From Tepidamorphus gemmatus (GTDB taxonomy: Bacteria > Pseudomonadota > Alphaproteobacteria > Rhizobiales > Tepidamorphaceae): a stretch of 64,000 nucleotides of DNA. Positions 1 through 9,156 of the stretch are shown in pieces (the stretch's first letter is position 1; each line of letters opens with the position of its first letter). Where the stretch lies: positions 1 through 64,000 of the forward strand of contig NZ_SMAK01000001.1 in assembly GCF_004346195.1 (NCBI RefSeq). The letters run 5' to 3'. A program made the translations under genes and the position numbers. The notes below the pieces were generated by a model that was not told the DNA's origin, did no database searches, and worked only from the letters and a program-made list of their open reading frames with translations.

Positions 1-57
1 CCGACACGGCGCGGGCGGCATAGGCCACACATCCCGACGCCGCCCGCGCCATGTCGG
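1..57. repeat. Long inverted repeat / hairpin at window edge
   Basis: Bases 1-19 and 39-57 are reverse complements with a single mismatch (18 of 19), separated by a 19-base loop. As RNA the mismatch can form a G-U pair. The arms are almost pure G and C. It lies just beyond the end of the minus-strand pyridoxal kinase gene, so it could be a factor-independent or bidirectional terminator, although no T-run follows in the visible sequence, or a palindromic intergenic element cut by the window border. Nothing in bases 58-91 looks coding. Confidence 0.6.
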
Positions 58-91
58 ATCGCGAAAACCGCTTGCGCAACGTGACGGCATC

Positions 92-940
92 TCACAGCTC
101 CGAGACCTCCGCCTGGCCGAGCGGCCGGATGAACCGCGACTGCGCGGCGACGATCGCCGGCTCGTCGTCGCCCAGCCGACGTGTCGTTTCCAGCACGTCG
201 TGGACGATCGCGGCGGCCGTTGCCGTGGCAGGGACGACATGATCGCCGTTGACAAGGCCGGAGAGGATCAAGCCCGCCATCAGGTCGCCGGTGCCATGAA
301 CATGGACATCGATCTTCGGGGTCTCGATACGGGTGACGCTGTCGGGCGTAACCACGAGGTTCGCCATTCTGTCCGGCCGACGGGGCGGAGCGGACGTGAC
401 GACGACGACCGGCGGGCCGAGCCGCCGCGCCAGATGGACGATCTCGGCGTCGCCCAGTTGCGGCGCCCGTCCGGTCCGGTCCGCGTCCATCAGTGCCACC
501 AGCTCCGTCACGTTGGGGGTGACGATGTCGGCGATCGGCAGCAGATGGGTCCGGATGTCCTCGAGGATCTGCGCGGCAACGTAGAGCCGGCCAGCATCGC
601 CGGCAACCGGGTCGAGCAGCAGCGGCAGTCCCGGCGTCATCGCGCGCGCCTGCGCGACGATGTCCGCCGCCGCGACCGCCTGCGCCGGATCGGCCAGATA
701 ACCGACCAGCACCGCATCGACAGGATGCGGGCGGGGCGAGCCGAGACCGTCGCGCCCGATGGCGGCAAGGTCGGTGATCGCGCTGCGGGCCGGCGCGGGC
801 GCATGGCCGGGATGATGGGCGAGGACGACCGTCGGCAGCGACACCACCTCATGCCCGCGGCGCATCAGCGGGAAGGTCGTCGCCGCATTGCCGACGTGGC
901 CACGGCAAACCCACGAGGATATGGTGAGGATCCGGCTCAT
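92..940 (-). CDS. pdxY: Pyridoxal kinase (PdxY/PdxK family)
   Basis: The 282-aa protein has the ribokinase-like fold signature of vitamin B6 kinases, which phosphorylate pyridoxal to pyridoxal 5'-phosphate in the cytoplasm (salvage). The N-terminal RGHVGN segment matches the GHVGN substrate-binding motif near residue 14, LDPVAGD and TPNVTEL lie in the middle, and HGTGDLMAG near residue 215 holds the anion hole and catalytic Asp. Length fits the family (about 280-290). It ends 152 bases before the window's left hairpin arm starts to pair and its start is 14 bases from the stop of the oxidoreductase gene upstream, so the two probably form one minus-strand operon. PdxY versus a broader PfkB sugar kinase is the only real ambiguity. 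Confidence 0.85.
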   Translation of the reverse strand: MSRILTISSWVCRGHVGNAATTFPLMRRGHEVVSLPTVVLAHHPGHAPAPARSAITDLAAIGRDGLGSPRPHPVDAVLVGYLADPAQAVAAADIVAQARAMTPGLPLLLDPVAGDAGRLYVAAQILEDIRTHLLPIADIVTPNVTELVALMDADRTGRAPQLGDAEIVHLARRLGPPVVVVTSAPPRRPDRMANLVVTPDSVTRIETPKIDVHVHGTGDLMAGLILSGLVNGDHVVPATATAAAIVHDVLETTRRLGDDEPAIVAAQSRFIRPLGQAEVSEL

Positions 941-953
941 CGCCCTCGGGCCT

Positions 954-2123
954 TCAGATCACCGCCAGCTCGCGCACGGGGCGTGCCTCGGCGATCCGCC
1001 CGTAGCCGAACACCGACAGATCGAGGGTCACGAAGCCGCCGTTGACAATGAGCTCGGCCACGGCGCGCCCGGCGCCGGGCGCCTGCTGCAGGCCATGGCC
1101 TGAGAAGCCGTTGGCGAAGATCAGGTTGGGAATGTCAGGATGAGGTCCGATCACCGCATTCTGGTCTAGCGCGTTGTAATCATAGTGGCCGGCCCAGGCG
1201 CGTTCCAGCCGAATCGCTTCAAAGGCCGGAACGCGCGTCGCCAGTGCGGGCCAGATCGTCTCCTCGAACAGCGCGTAGTCGACCTCGAGATCGTTCGTTT
1301 CAGGATCCTGGTCCTGCGGCGGCGATATTCCGGTGATGTAGACGTCGCCTTCGGGCCGCACCCAGACGCCGGACGTGTCGACGAGCAGTGGCATTCGCCC
1401 GACCGGCTCGCGGCAGCGGAACACGAAGACCGAGCGTTTGCGCGGACCGACCGGCAGAGTCGTTCCGGCGAGCGCGGCAATTGCGCCGGCCTGCGGACCT
1501 GCCGCATTGACAAGCGTTCCGCAGCCGATTGCGGTCCCGTCGGCAAGGACGACACCGGCGATCCGACCGTTCGAGCGATCTATGCCTACGACCTCCGCCT
1601 CGATATAGGACGCTCCTGTGGATCGGGCGCCGCGTCGCAGAAGGTGCAGGAGCGCATGGGCGTCGAACCAGCCTTCGCCGGAGCGACCGAGCGAGCCGAG
1701 CGCAACGCCCTCGGGCGACAGCCACGGGAACCGCCGCACCAGCTCGTCCGGTTCGAGCAGGACCACATCGGCGCCCTCCGACGTCTGCACGGCATGATTC
1801 GCCGCCATGATCGCGCGTCCAGCAGGGGAGGCGAGCAGCAGATAGCCCTCCTCGCGGAAGCCGATGTCGGCATCCTCGCCGAACCGGTTGCGAATCGAGC
1901 GCAGGAATTCCAGCCCGAACCGGGAGAGGCGGATGTTCTCGGGCGTAGAGAACTGCTGGCGGATCGAGGCGGCCGACAGGGTGGTGGCCGAGCGCGCGTA
2001 TGTGGCATCGCGCTCGATGACGGCGACGGAGCCCCTGAAGTCCAGTTCGCCCTTCAGGAACCAAGCAATGGCGCTGCCGATGATGGCACCGCCGACGATC
2101 ACCACATCATATCTGTCAGCCAT
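954..2123 (-). CDS. FAD-dependent oxidoreductase, DAO (amine/D-amino-acid oxidase) family
   Basis: 389 aa. The N-terminus has a dinucleotide-binding Rossmann motif (VVIVGGAIIGSAIAWFL, residues about 7-23) followed by a conserved acidic residue in VIERD, as in sarcosine oxidase beta subunit and glycine oxidase relatives. The C-terminus has GPHPDIPNLIFANGFSGHG, the usual second FAD-contacting segment (FxGHGxQ). Such enzymes oxidise secondary amines or amino acids with release of an imine or aldehyde; the substrate cannot be read from sequence. It precedes pdxY on the same strand with a 13-base gap. The 152 bases between its start and the CoA lyase on the other strand must hold divergent promoters, but I see no clear boxes. 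Confidence 0.85.
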   Translation of the reverse strand: MADRYDVVIVGGAIIGSAIAWFLKGELDFRGSVAVIERDATYARSATTLSAASIRQQFSTPENIRLSRFGLEFLRSIRNRFGEDADIGFREEGYLLLASPAGRAIMAANHAVQTSEGADVVLLEPDELVRRFPWLSPEGVALGSLGRSGEGWFDAHALLHLLRRGARSTGASYIEAEVVGIDRSNGRIAGVVLADGTAIGCGTLVNAAGPQAGAIAALAGTTLPVGPRKRSVFVFRCREPVGRMPLLVDTSGVWVRPEGDVYITGISPPQDQDPETNDLEVDYALFEETIWPALATRVPAFEAIRLERAWAGHYDYNALDQNAVIGPHPDIPNLIFANGFSGHGLQQAPGAGRAVAELIVNGGFVTLDLSVFGYGRIAEARPVRELAVI

Positions 2124-2275
2124 ATCTGTCAGTCGTCTCGAAAGCGCCGCGTCCGGTCGGCCGGCGCCGCGAGGTCAGGTCGGCCTCGTCTGGCCCGGCA
2201 CATGCGACGGACGGTGGCACAAGCCGGATTGCCGGGCTAGTGTGCGCCGCGAAAAGGTGGAATGCGGAGGCAACA

Positions 2276-3163
2276 ATGCACAAGCCGATCCGGCCGCGGC
2301 GCAGTGTCCTGTACATGCCCGGCTCGAATGCGCGGGCACTCGAGAAGGCTCGCTCGATCCCGGCAGACGCCCTGATCCTCGATCTGGAGGATGCGGTGGC
2401 GCCGGATCAGAAGGCGACAGCTCGAATCCAGGTCGCCGAGGCGGTCAAGGCCGGCGGCTATGGCGGCCGCGAGCTAGTCATCCGGATCAACGCACTCGAT
2501 ACCCCGTGGGGGGCGCATGATCTGACGACGGCGGTCAATGCGAGGCCGGATGCGATCCTCGTGCCGAAGGTCGAGACGGTCACCGACCTGCGGGAGGTGG
2601 CCATCAAGGTGCGTGCCGGCGGACATCCGATTGCGATCTGGGCGATGATCGAGACGCCGCGGGCGCTGTTGCGGATCAACGAGATCGCCGCCTGCGCCAA
2701 CAATCCGGAAATTCCGCTGACCGTCTTCGTCATGGGCACCAACGATCTCGCCAAGGAGACCCGCGCCCGTCTCGTCCCGGGCCGCGCGCCGATGCTGCCC
2801 TGGCTGACGACCACCATCCTCGCGGCGCGCGCCTGCGGCATCGACGTGATCGACGGCGTCTTCAACGACTTTCGCGACATGGCGGGGTTCCGTGCCGAAT
2901 GCGAGCAGGGCCGCGATCTCGGCATGGACGGCAAGACGCTGATCCATCCCGACCAGGTTGCGATCGCCAACGAGCTGTTCGGGCCCTCGCCGGAGGAGGT
3001 GGAGCGCGCCCGCGCGATCATTGCCGCCTTCGCCCTGCCGGAGAACGCCGGCAAGGGTGCGATCTCGCTCGACGGGCGGATGGTCGAATTGCTGCATGCC
3101 GAAATGGCCAGGCGCACCGTCGCACTGGCCGAAGCCATCAGGAAGCTGGAAGCCGCCGCATGA
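2276..3163 (+). CDS. CoA ester lyase, CitE/malyl-CoA lyase family
   Basis: 295 aa from ATG 2276, chosen because GGAGG at 2266-2270 sits five bases upstream; an in-frame ATG at 2240 lacks this. The family is a TIM barrel: RSVLYMPGSNARALEKA binds CoA, DLEDAV (about residue 37) and MIETPRAL (about 130) carry the Mg-coordinating acids, and IHPDQV is a conserved C-terminal signature. Relatives cleave or hydrolyse L-malyl-CoA, beta-methylmalyl-CoA or citramalyl-CoA. The following mesaconyl-CoA hydratase makes a (methyl)malyl-CoA lyase or malyl-CoA thioesterase role in the ethylmalonyl-CoA route likely (inference). Length and motifs resemble the Mcl2/thioesterase branch more than the roughly 318-aa Mcl1 lyase. 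Its stop overlaps the next gene's start (ATGA). Confidence 0.85.
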   Translation: MHKPIRPRRSVLYMPGSNARALEKARSIPADALILDLEDAVAPDQKATARIQVAEAVKAGGYGGRELVIRINALDTPWGAHDLTTAVNARPDAILVPKVETVTDLREVAIKVRAGGHPIAIWAMIETPRALLRINEIAACANNPEIPLTVFVMGTNDLAKETRARLVPGRAPMLPWLTTTILAARACGIDVIDGVFNDFRDMAGFRAECEQGRDLGMDGKTLIHPDQVAIANELFGPSPEEVERARAIIAAFALPENAGKGAISLDGRMVELLHAEMARRTVALAEAIRKLEAAA

Positions 3164-3363
3164 TTCTCTATCGCTACCTTACCGGACCCGACGATTCGAC
3201 CTTCTGCAAGCGGGTCTCCGCCGCCCTCAACAATGGCTGGAAGCTCTCCGGCAATCCGACGCTGACCTTCGACCCGACCCAGGACCGCGTCATCTGCGGT
3301 CAGGCGATCATCAAGGAGGTGCCGGGCGAGTGGTCGGAGGACATCACCCTGTCGGACTATTGA
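3160..3363 (+). CDS. DUF1737-type small protein
   Basis: 67 aa. The start ATG overlaps the stop of the CoA ester lyase by four bases, so it is probably translationally coupled. It contains YRYLTGPDD, F-C-K-R-V and an NNGWKLSGNPTLTFD stretch, matching the short DUF1737 domain in which a Leu-Gly-Trp-type core is followed by a strand pair. No signal peptide or membrane segment. Function is unknown; its place between lyase and hydratase suggests an accessory or regulatory role for that pathway, which is inference only. The 119 bases to the next gene contain no other feature I can support. Confidence 0.75.
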   Translation: MILYRYLTGPDDSTFCKRVSAALNNGWKLSGNPTLTFDPTQDRVICGQAIIKEVPGEWSEDITLSDY

Positions 3364-3482
3364 GGGCGCTGCAACCGCCACGTCGCCCCGATCCCGGACA
3401 ACCGCTTGCGCGCCGTCCGGGATGATGAGGGTGACAGTCGGCGCCGCCACCAGCCAGTGACGACAGACAGGATCGAGATATC

Positions 3483-4535
3483 ATGTTGAGAGCCAGCACC
3501 GGCAACTTCTTCGAGGACTTCGAAGTCGGGCAGCGGATCCGCCACGCCACCCCGCGGACCGTGACGGCGGGCGACGTCGCGCTCTACACCGCCCTCTACG
3601 GCTCGCGCTTCGCCGTGCAGTCCTCCGATGCCTTCGCCAGGGCGATCGGCTATCCGCACGCACCGGTCGATGACCTCCTGGTGTTCCACGTGGTGTTCGG
3701 CAAGACCGTGCCGGACATCTCGCTCAATGCCGTCGCCAATCTCGGCTATGCCGGCTGCCGCTTCCTGCATGCGGTCTATCCCGGCGACACACTGTCGGCG
3801 GTCTCGGAGGTAATCGGCCTCAAGGAGAACTCCAATCGCCAGACCGGCGTCGTCTATGTGCGCAGCCAGGGCTTCAACCAGCACGGCACCGTGGTGCTCG
3901 ACTATGTGCGCTGGGTGATGGTCCGCAAGCGTGATGCGGACGCGCCAACTCCTGCGGCGGTTGTGCCGGAGGTCCCCGCCGCCCTCGCGCCGGACACGCT
4001 CGGGGACGCGGCACCCTATCTGTCCATCGGCGACTGGGACTTCGGTCTGTCCGGTAGTTCCCGCCGGTTCGCCGATTACCGCATCGGCGAACGGATCGAC
4101 CATATCGACGGCATGACGGTCGAGGAGGCAGAGCACCAGCTTGCCACCCGCCTCTACCAGAACACCGCCAGGGTTCACTTCAACCAGCACAGCGAGGGAC
4201 AGGGCCGCTTCGGTCGGCGGCTGATCTATGGCGGACACGTCATCAGCCTTGCCCGCGCGCTGTCCTTCAATGGACTGCAGAATGCCTTCCATGTCGCCGC
4301 CATCAACGGCGGGCGCCATGTCGGGCCGCTGTTCGCCGGCGAGACGGTCTATTGCTGGTCGGAGGTGATGGACATGGGCGAACTGCCCGGCCGCGACGAT
4401 CTCGGCGCGCTCAGGCTGCGGACGGTTGCCACCAAGGACCGGCCCTGCGCGGATTTCCCCTTCACCGACGCCGACAACCGCTACGACCCGGCCGTAGTCC
4501 TCGACCTCGACTACTGGGTGCTGGTGCCGAGATAG
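3483..4535 (+). CDS. mch: Mesaconyl-CoA (beta-methylmalyl-CoA) hydratase, MaoC family
   Basis: 350 aa with two hot-dog domains: an N-terminal one starting NFFEDFEVGQRIRHATPRTVT and a C-terminal one from about residue 185 (FADYRIGERIDHIDGMTVEEAEHQ). This tandem arrangement and length (about 340-350) are those of Mch, which interconverts mesaconyl-C1-CoA and beta-methylmalyl-CoA in the ethylmalonyl-CoA pathway. The stretch GRRLIYGGHVISLARALSFNG is a MaoC-type substrate-tunnel signature. It follows the CoA ester lyase that would act on its product, supporting the assignment. Alternative: a generic MaoC hydratase acting on another branched acyl-CoA. The 140 bases to sdhC contain a weak TTGCCT...TATAGA pair at 4595-4621. 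Confidence 0.85.
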   Translation: MLRASTGNFFEDFEVGQRIRHATPRTVTAGDVALYTALYGSRFAVQSSDAFARAIGYPHAPVDDLLVFHVVFGKTVPDISLNAVANLGYAGCRFLHAVYPGDTLSAVSEVIGLKENSNRQTGVVYVRSQGFNQHGTVVLDYVRWVMVRKRDADAPTPAAVVPEVPAALAPDTLGDAAPYLSIGDWDFGLSGSSRRFADYRIGERIDHIDGMTVEEAEHQLATRLYQNTARVHFNQHSEGQGRFGRRLIYGGHVISLARALSFNGLQNAFHVAAINGGRHVGPLFAGETVYCWSEVMDMGELPGRDDLGALRLRTVATKDRPCADFPFTDADNRYDPAVVLDLDYWVLVPR

Positions 4536-4675
4536 CGGTGCGCAGGCCGCATGGCGACTGGCCGAGGCCCGCAACGGATACCCGCATGGACGCATTGCCT
4601 GAGGCGGTTGCGGGCTATAGAAGGCGGTGCTAGGCAACCGCCGTCCGACACGGCGGCGTACCGAAGCGGATGACC

Positions 4676-5074
4676 ATGGCAGACGCGAATATCCGGGCCG
4701 CGCGGCCCCTATCTCCCCATCTCCAGATTTTCCGTCCCATCATCACGATGATGATGTCGATCTTCCACCGGATCACCGGGGCGGCGCTGTATTTCGGCAT
4801 GGCGCTGTTCGCGATCTGGCTGGTGGCGGCCGCGAGCGGGGCGGACGCCTTCGACACGGTGAACGGCCTGTTGGGCTCGATCCTAGGGCAGATCGTGCTG
4901 TTCGGCTTCACCTGGGCGCTGATCCATCACATGCTCGGCGGCCTGCGCCACTTCGTCTGGGACTGCGGCCACGGTTTCGCGCTGAAGACGGCGAACGCGA
5001 TGGCCTGGGCGACGCTGATCGGCTCGATCTCGCTGACGGTCGTGATCTGGATCGTCGGATATCTGGTGAAGTGA
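4676..5074 (+). CDS. sdhC: Succinate dehydrogenase cytochrome b556 subunit
   Basis: 132 aa. I prefer ATG 4676 to ATG 4670 because GAAGCGG at 4663-4669 gives a six-base spacing and family members start [15 protein letters not shown] and SIFHRITG near the N-terminus are the SdhC ubiquinone-site signatures (Ser and Arg), and three membrane helices follow. The His-rich [23 protein letters not shown] segment contains the heme b ligand. It anchors complex II in the inner membrane. Eight bases separate it from sdhD; sdhA and sdhB follow with one gene interposed. Confidence 0.93.
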   Translation: MADANIRAARPLSPHLQIFRPIITMMMSIFHRITGAALYFGMALFAIWLVAAASGADAFDTVNGLLGSILGQIVLFGFTWALIHHMLGGLRHFVWDCGHGFALKTANAMAWATLIGSISLTVVIWIVGYLVK

Positions 5075-5081
5075 GGCGCAG

Positions 5082-5468
5082 ATGAGCGCGAACATGCAAA
5101 CCCCGCTGCGCCGCGTGCGCGGCCTCGGCTCGGCCCGTGACGGGACGGACCATTTCTGGAAGCAGCGTCTCACCGCGCTCGCCAACGTGCCGCTGGTGAT
5201 CTTCTTCGTGCTGCTTGTCGTTATCCTCGCGGGTGAGACCTATCCGACGGTCGTCGCGACGCTGGGCTCGCCGGTCGTCGCGATCCTGCTGCTGCTGGCA
5301 CTGCTGTCGGTAACGCTGCACATGCGGCTCGGCATGCAGGTGATCATCGAGGACTATGTGCACGCCGAAGGGCCGAAGGTGCTGCTGCTGATGCTCAACA
5401 CGTTCTTCTGCGTCCTCGTCGGCGTCGCCGGTGCCTTCGCCCTTCTCAAGCTCGCCTTCGGAGGCTGA
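5082..5468 (+). CDS. sdhD: Succinate dehydrogenase membrane anchor subunit
   Basis: 128 aa, three predicted membrane helices (about residues 28-52, 60-82 and 100-124). The segment [18 protein letters not shown] carries the second heme-b His and the Asp-Tyr pair that lines the quinone pocket in SdhD. The N-terminal [24 protein letters not shown] is typical of the alphaproteobacterial subunit. The stop is directly followed by the sdhA start (ATG at 5470), so translation is coupled. Together with SdhC it binds heme b and ubiquinone. Confidence 0.93.
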   Translation: MSANMQTPLRRVRGLGSARDGTDHFWKQRLTALANVPLVIFFVLLVVILAGETYPTVVATLGSPVVAILLLLALLSVTLHMRLGMQVIIEDYVHAEGPKVLLLMLNTFFCVLVGVAGAFALLKLAFGG

Positions 5469-5469
5469 C

Positions 5470-7317
5470 ATGGCTGACACTGGCAAGAATGGCGGAAACG
5501 ACGGCGGACCCGGCGCGCCGATGATCAACGGCCGCGCCTATCCGTTCATCGACCACACCTATGACGTCGTGGTGGTGGGCGCCGGTGGCTCGGGCCTGCG
5601 TGCGACGCTCGGCTGCGCCGAGGCGGGACTGAAGACAGCCTGCATCACCAAGGTGTTCCCGACGCGCAGCCATACCGTTGCAGCCCAGGGCGGCATCGCC
5701 GCCTCGCTCGGCAACATGGGGCCGGACGACTGGCGTTGGCACATGTACGACACGGTGAAGGGCTCCGACTGGCTCGGTGACCAGGACGCGATCGAGTATC
5801 TGTGTCGCCATGCGCCGGCGGCCGTCTACGAGCTCGAGCATTACGGCCTGCCGTTCTCGCGCACCGAGGACGGCAGGATCTATCAGCGCCCGTTCGGCGG
5901 CATGACCACCCATTACGGCAAGGGTACCGCACAGCGCACCTGCGCCGCCGCCGACCGTACCGGCCATGCCATGCTACACACGCTCTACGGCCAGTCGCTG
6001 CGCCATGCGAGCGAGTTCTTCATCGAATACTTTGCCATCGACCTGATCATGGAGGATGGCGCCTGCCGGGGCGTCGTCGCCCTGTGCATGGATGACGGCA
6101 CGCTGCACCGCTTCCGTGCCCATCGCACCATCCTGGCGACGGGTGGCTACGGTCGCGCCTATTTCTCCTGCACCTCGGCCCATACCTGCACCGGCGACGG
6201 CAACGCCATGGTGCTCAGGGCTGGCCTGCCGCTGCAGGACATGGAGTTCGTCCAGTTCCACCCGACCGGCATCTACGGCGCCGGCTGCCTGATTACCGAG
6301 GGCGCGCGCGGCGAAGGCGGCTATCTGGTCAACTCGGAGGGTGAGCGGTTCATGGAGCGCTATGCTCCACACGCCAAGGATCTTGCCTCGCGCGACGTGG
6401 TCTCGCGCGCCATGACCATCGAGATTCGCGAGGGCCGCGGGGTGGGCAAGAACAAGGATCACATCTTCCTGCACCTCGACCATCTCGATCCGGCGGTACT
6501 GGCCGAGCGGTTGCCGGGCATCTCGGAATCGGCGCGCATCTTCGCCGGCGTCGATGTCACCCGCGAGCCGATCCCGGTGCTGCCGACCGTCCATTACAAC
6601 ATGGGCGGCATCCCGACGAACTATCACGGCGAGGTGCTGACCAAGATCGGCGACGACCCCGACGCGATCGTGCCCGGCCTGATGGCGGTCGGCGAGGCAG
6701 CCTGTGTCTCGGTGCACGGCGCCAACCGGCTCGGCTCGAATTCGCTGATCGACCTCGTGGTGTTCGGTCGCGCGGTCGGGCTGCGCTGCGCTGCAACGGT
6801 CGAACGCGGCGAGCGGCACCGCGACCTGCCGAAGGACGCCGGCCAAAATGCGCTGGAACGGCTCGACCGCTTCCGCTACGCCTCCGGCGGCACGCCGACC
6901 GCCCAGCTGCGACTGCGGATGCAGAAGGTCATGCAGACCAACTGCGCAGTATTCCGCACCGGCGAGGTTCTCGAGGAGGGCAAGCAGCTGATCCACGAGG
7001 TGTGGGCGGCCGGCGACGATATCCGCGTTACAGACCGCTCGCTGATCTGGAACACCGACCTGATCGAGACGCTCGAATACGACAATCTCATCGCGCAGGC
7101 GGTGGTGACGATGGAGGGCGCGGCGAACCGCACCGAGAGCCGCGGCGCCCATGCCCGCGAGGACTTCCCCGATCGCGACGACCGCAACTGGATGAAGCAC
7201 ACGCTGGCCTGGGCGGACCCGCATAGCCGGACGGTGCGGATCGATTACCGGCCGGTTCATACCTACACCATGTCGAACGACATCCAGTACATCGAGCCGA
7301 AGGCGCGGGTGTACTGA
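5470..7317 (+). CDS. sdhA: Succinate dehydrogenase flavoprotein subunit
   Basis: 615 aa from ATG 5470, with GGAGG eight bases upstream; an in-frame ATG at 5431 lies inside sdh[17 protein letters not shown] binds FAD, and the His in [10 protein letters not shown] is the covalent FAD attachment site. [21 protein letters not shown] and the Arg-rich C-terminal half contain the substrate-binding His and Arg residues. It oxidises succinate to fumarate and passes electrons to SdhB. Unusually, sdhB does not follow directly: an FkbM-type methyltransferase gene lies in between, 16 bases downstream. Confidence 0.97.
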   Translation: MADTGKNGGNDGGPGAPMINGRAYPFIDHTYDVVVVGAGGSGLRATLGCAEAGLKTACITKVFPTRSHTVAAQGGIAASLGNMGPDDWRWHMYDTVKGSDWLGDQDAIEYLCRHAPAAVYELEHYGLPFSRTEDGRIYQRPFGGMTTHYGKGTAQRTCAAADRTGHAMLHTLYGQSLRHASEFFIEYFAIDLIMEDGACRGVVALCMDDGTLHRFRAHRTILATGGYGRAYFSCTSAHTCTGDGNAMVLRAGLPLQDMEFVQFHPTGIYGAGCLITEGARGEGGYLVNSEGERFMERYAPHAKDLASRDVVSRAMTIEIREGRGVGKNKDHIFLHLDHLDPAVLAERLPGISESARIFAGVDVTREPIPVLPTVHYNMGGIPTNYHGEVLTKIGDDPDAIVPGLMAVGEAACVSVHGANRLGSNSLIDLVVFGRAVGLRCAATVERGERHRDLPKDAGQNALERLDRFRYASGGTPTAQLRLRMQKVMQTNCAVFRTGEVLEEGKQLIHEVWAAGDDIRVTDRSLIWNTDLIETLEYDNLIAQAVVTMEGAANRTESRGAHAREDFPDRDDRNWMKHTLAWADPHSRTVRIDYRPVHTYTMSNDIQYIEPKARVY

Positions 7318-7333
7318 AGGGGGAGCCGGAAGC

Positions 7334-8194
7334 GTGGCGATCCTCGCGGTGGCGACCGGCCGACCGGACGCGCCGAGCGACTTCGGCAACCGCCGTTCCG
7401 GTGCGATGCAGCGTGCCCTCTGGCGTCTCGCCGATGACCGCCGGTTCGGGCCGCTCACGCGCGCCCGGCTGCGCATGCTGGTCGGCCGTCTCGCACCCGG
7501 CCCGTTCGACATCGAGGCAGAGGCGATCCGGTTGCGGGCCTATCCCGCCGAGAACCATTCGGATCGTGTGGCCGTTGCCCGCGGCCGGCTGCCCGATCGC
7601 GACGAGCGGGCGGCGATCGCGCCCTATCTGCCCGAGGGCGGCGTGTTCGTCGATGTCGGGGCCAATGTCGGGCTGTACAGCCTGTGGGCCGCTCTGCGCG
7701 TGGGACCGTCGGGCACGGTGCTCGCGATCGAGCCGCATCCGCAGACGGCGGAGCGTCTTGCGTTCAACATCGCGGCGAACGGTCTAGCCAATGTCCGTCT
7801 GCTCACGACCGGCATCGGTGCGGTAGCAGGAACCGCCCGACTGCATTCGAGCGCCGGCGGCAATGTCGGCCAGTCCTCGCTGCTCGAGGATGTCGCGTTC
7901 CGGCCGGATGGCGCCTACGAGATCGCCGTCCATCCACTGCTCACGGCGATCCGCGAGGCGGGGCTGACGCACCTCGATGTTCTCAAGGTCGATGTCGAGG
8001 GCTACGAGGACCGGGTGATCGTTCCCTTCCTCCGCGACGCCCCGCAGACGCTGCTGCCGCGTGCGGTGCTGGTGGAGACCGATGTCGCCGGATGTTGGGC
8101 GTCCGACTGCCTTGCCGCATTGCAAGCGCGGGGGTATGACGCCGTATTGAACACGGCAGCCAACGCCGTCCTCGCCCGAACCGGTCCAGCTTGA
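7334..8194 (+). CDS. FkbM family SAM-dependent methyltransferase
   Basis: 286 aa beginning at GTG 7334 (GGGGGAG upstream at 7319-7325). Residues about 103-114 ([12 protein letters not shown]) are the SAM motif [13 protein letters not shown] holds the acidic ribose-binding residue, and [12 protein letters not shown] (about 215) is the FkbM-specific C-terminal signature. Family members O-methylate sugars, polyketides or glycolipids; the substrate here is not predictable. The N-terminal 85 residues are Arg/Ala-rich and not recognisable. The gene sits between sdhA (16-base gap) and sdhB (23-base gap), co-directional, so it must be co-transcribed with complex II genes. Base composition is like its neighbours, so there is no sign of recent transfer. 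Confidence 0.85.
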   Translation: MAILAVATGRPDAPSDFGNRRSGAMQRALWRLADDRRFGPLTRARLRMLVGRLAPGPFDIEAEAIRLRAYPAENHSDRVAVARGRLPDRDERAAIAPYLPEGGVFVDVGANVGLYSLWAALRVGPSGTVLAIEPHPQTAERLAFNIAANGLANVRLLTTGIGAVAGTARLHSSAGGNVGQSSLLEDVAFRPDGAYEIAVHPLLTAIREAGLTHLDVLKVDVEGYEDRVIVPFLRDAPQTLLPRAVLVETDVAGCWASDCLAALQARGYDAVLNTAANAVLARTGPA

Positions 8195-8217
8195 AGCATT
8201 CCCCGACAGGAGCCGAC

Positions 8218-8997
8218 ATGGTCCAGCTCACGCTTCCCAAGAACTCGCAGATCACCGAGGGCAAGGTCTGGGACAAGCCGGAAGGGGCGAAGAATACCCG
8301 CGAGTTCCGGGTCTATCGATGGAATCCCGAGGACGGCGTCAATCCGCACATCGATGTCTTCTACGTCGATCTCGACGACTGCGGGCCGATGGTGCTCGAT
8401 GCGCTGCTGTGGATCAAGAACACCGTCGATCCGACCCTGACACTGCGCCGGTCCTGCCGGGAGGGCGTGTGCGGCTCCTGCGCGATGAACATCGACGGGA
8501 TGAACACGCTCGCCTGCACCAAGGGCATGGACGAGATCGACGGTCCGGTGAAGGTCTATCCGCTGCCGCACATGCCGGTCATCAAGGACCTGGTGCCGGA
8601 CCTGACCAACTTCTACGCCCAGCTCCGCTCGATCGAGCCCTGGCTCAAGACGGTGACGCCGGAGCCGGAGAAGGAATGGCGTCAGAGCCACGAGGACCGG
8701 GCGAAGCTCGATGGCCTCTACGAGTGCATCCTGTGCGCCTGCTGCTCGACCTCGTGCCCCTCCTACTGGTGGAACGGCGACCGCTATCTCGGACCGGCAG
8801 TGCTGCTGCAGTCCTATCGCTGGATCGTCGACAGCCGCGACGAGGCGACCGGCGAGCGGCTCGACAATCTCGAGGATCCGTTCCGCCTGTATCGCTGCCA
8901 CACAATTATGAATTGCGCACAGACCTGCCCGAAGGGGCTCAATCCGGCCAAGGCCATCGCCGAGATCAAGAAGAAGATGGTCGAACGGCGCATCTAG
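8218..8997 (+). CDS. sdhB: Succinate dehydrogenase iron-sulfur subunit
   Basis: 259 aa from ATG 8218, preceded by AGGAG at 8207-8211. Ligands for all three clusters are visible: [16 protein letters not shown] plus a later Cys for [2Fe-2S] (about residues 78-95), [12 protein letters not shown] for [4Fe-4S] (about 170-181), and [17 protein letters not shown] for [3Fe-4S] (about 227-243). It relays electrons from SdhA to the quinone site in SdhC/SdhD. In-frame ATG 8191 overlaps the upstream methyltransferase and lacks a Shine-Dalgarno sequence. Confidence 0.96.
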   Translation: MVQLTLPKNSQITEGKVWDKPEGAKNTREFRVYRWNPEDGVNPHIDVFYVDLDDCGPMVLDALLWIKNTVDPTLTLRRSCREGVCGSCAMNIDGMNTLACTKGMDEIDGPVKVYPLPHMPVIKDLVPDLTNFYAQLRSIEPWLKTVTPEPEKEWRQSHEDRAKLDGLYECILCACCSTSCPSYWWNGDRYLGPAVLLQSYRWIVDSRDEATGERLDNLEDPFRLYRCHTIMNCAQTCPKGLNPAKAIAEIKKKMVERRI

Positions 8998-9016
8998 CGG
9001 TGAATTCCCAGAAGGT

Positions 9017-9150
9017 TGTTCATCCGGCTCTGACCAAGGATGCTGAGGGTGTCGAAGCCTTGCATGTCTCGGAGAGAAGCCGGATGAACGTCCATCAGGA
9101 TGCCCGACTGACGCCGAAGGGTGGGGAGGCCATGGTGCGGCGCGCGGCCG
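9017..9150 (+). mobile_element. Truncated IS481-type insertion sequence end
   Basis: The frame from ATG 9084 reads MNVHQDARLTPKGGEAMVRR, which matches the conserved N-terminus of IS481-family transposases (MNVHxNARLTPxGR...). After about 20 codons the similarity stops (near 9150) and the GST gene end begins at 9157, so the helix-turn-helix rest and the DDE domain are gone. Upstream, GTTCATCCGGCT at 9018-9029 is perfectly repeated in inverse at 9078-9089 across the start codon; TGTTC at 9017 could be the outer IS end. This is a one-ended relic, not a functional element. Confidence 0.6.
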
Positions 9151-9156
9151 CCGGCC

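Noticed and set aside
4595-4621. TTGCCT and TATAGA as sdh promoter
   Set aside because: Spacer is only 15 bases and the -35 is poor. Not strong enough to list as a promoter.
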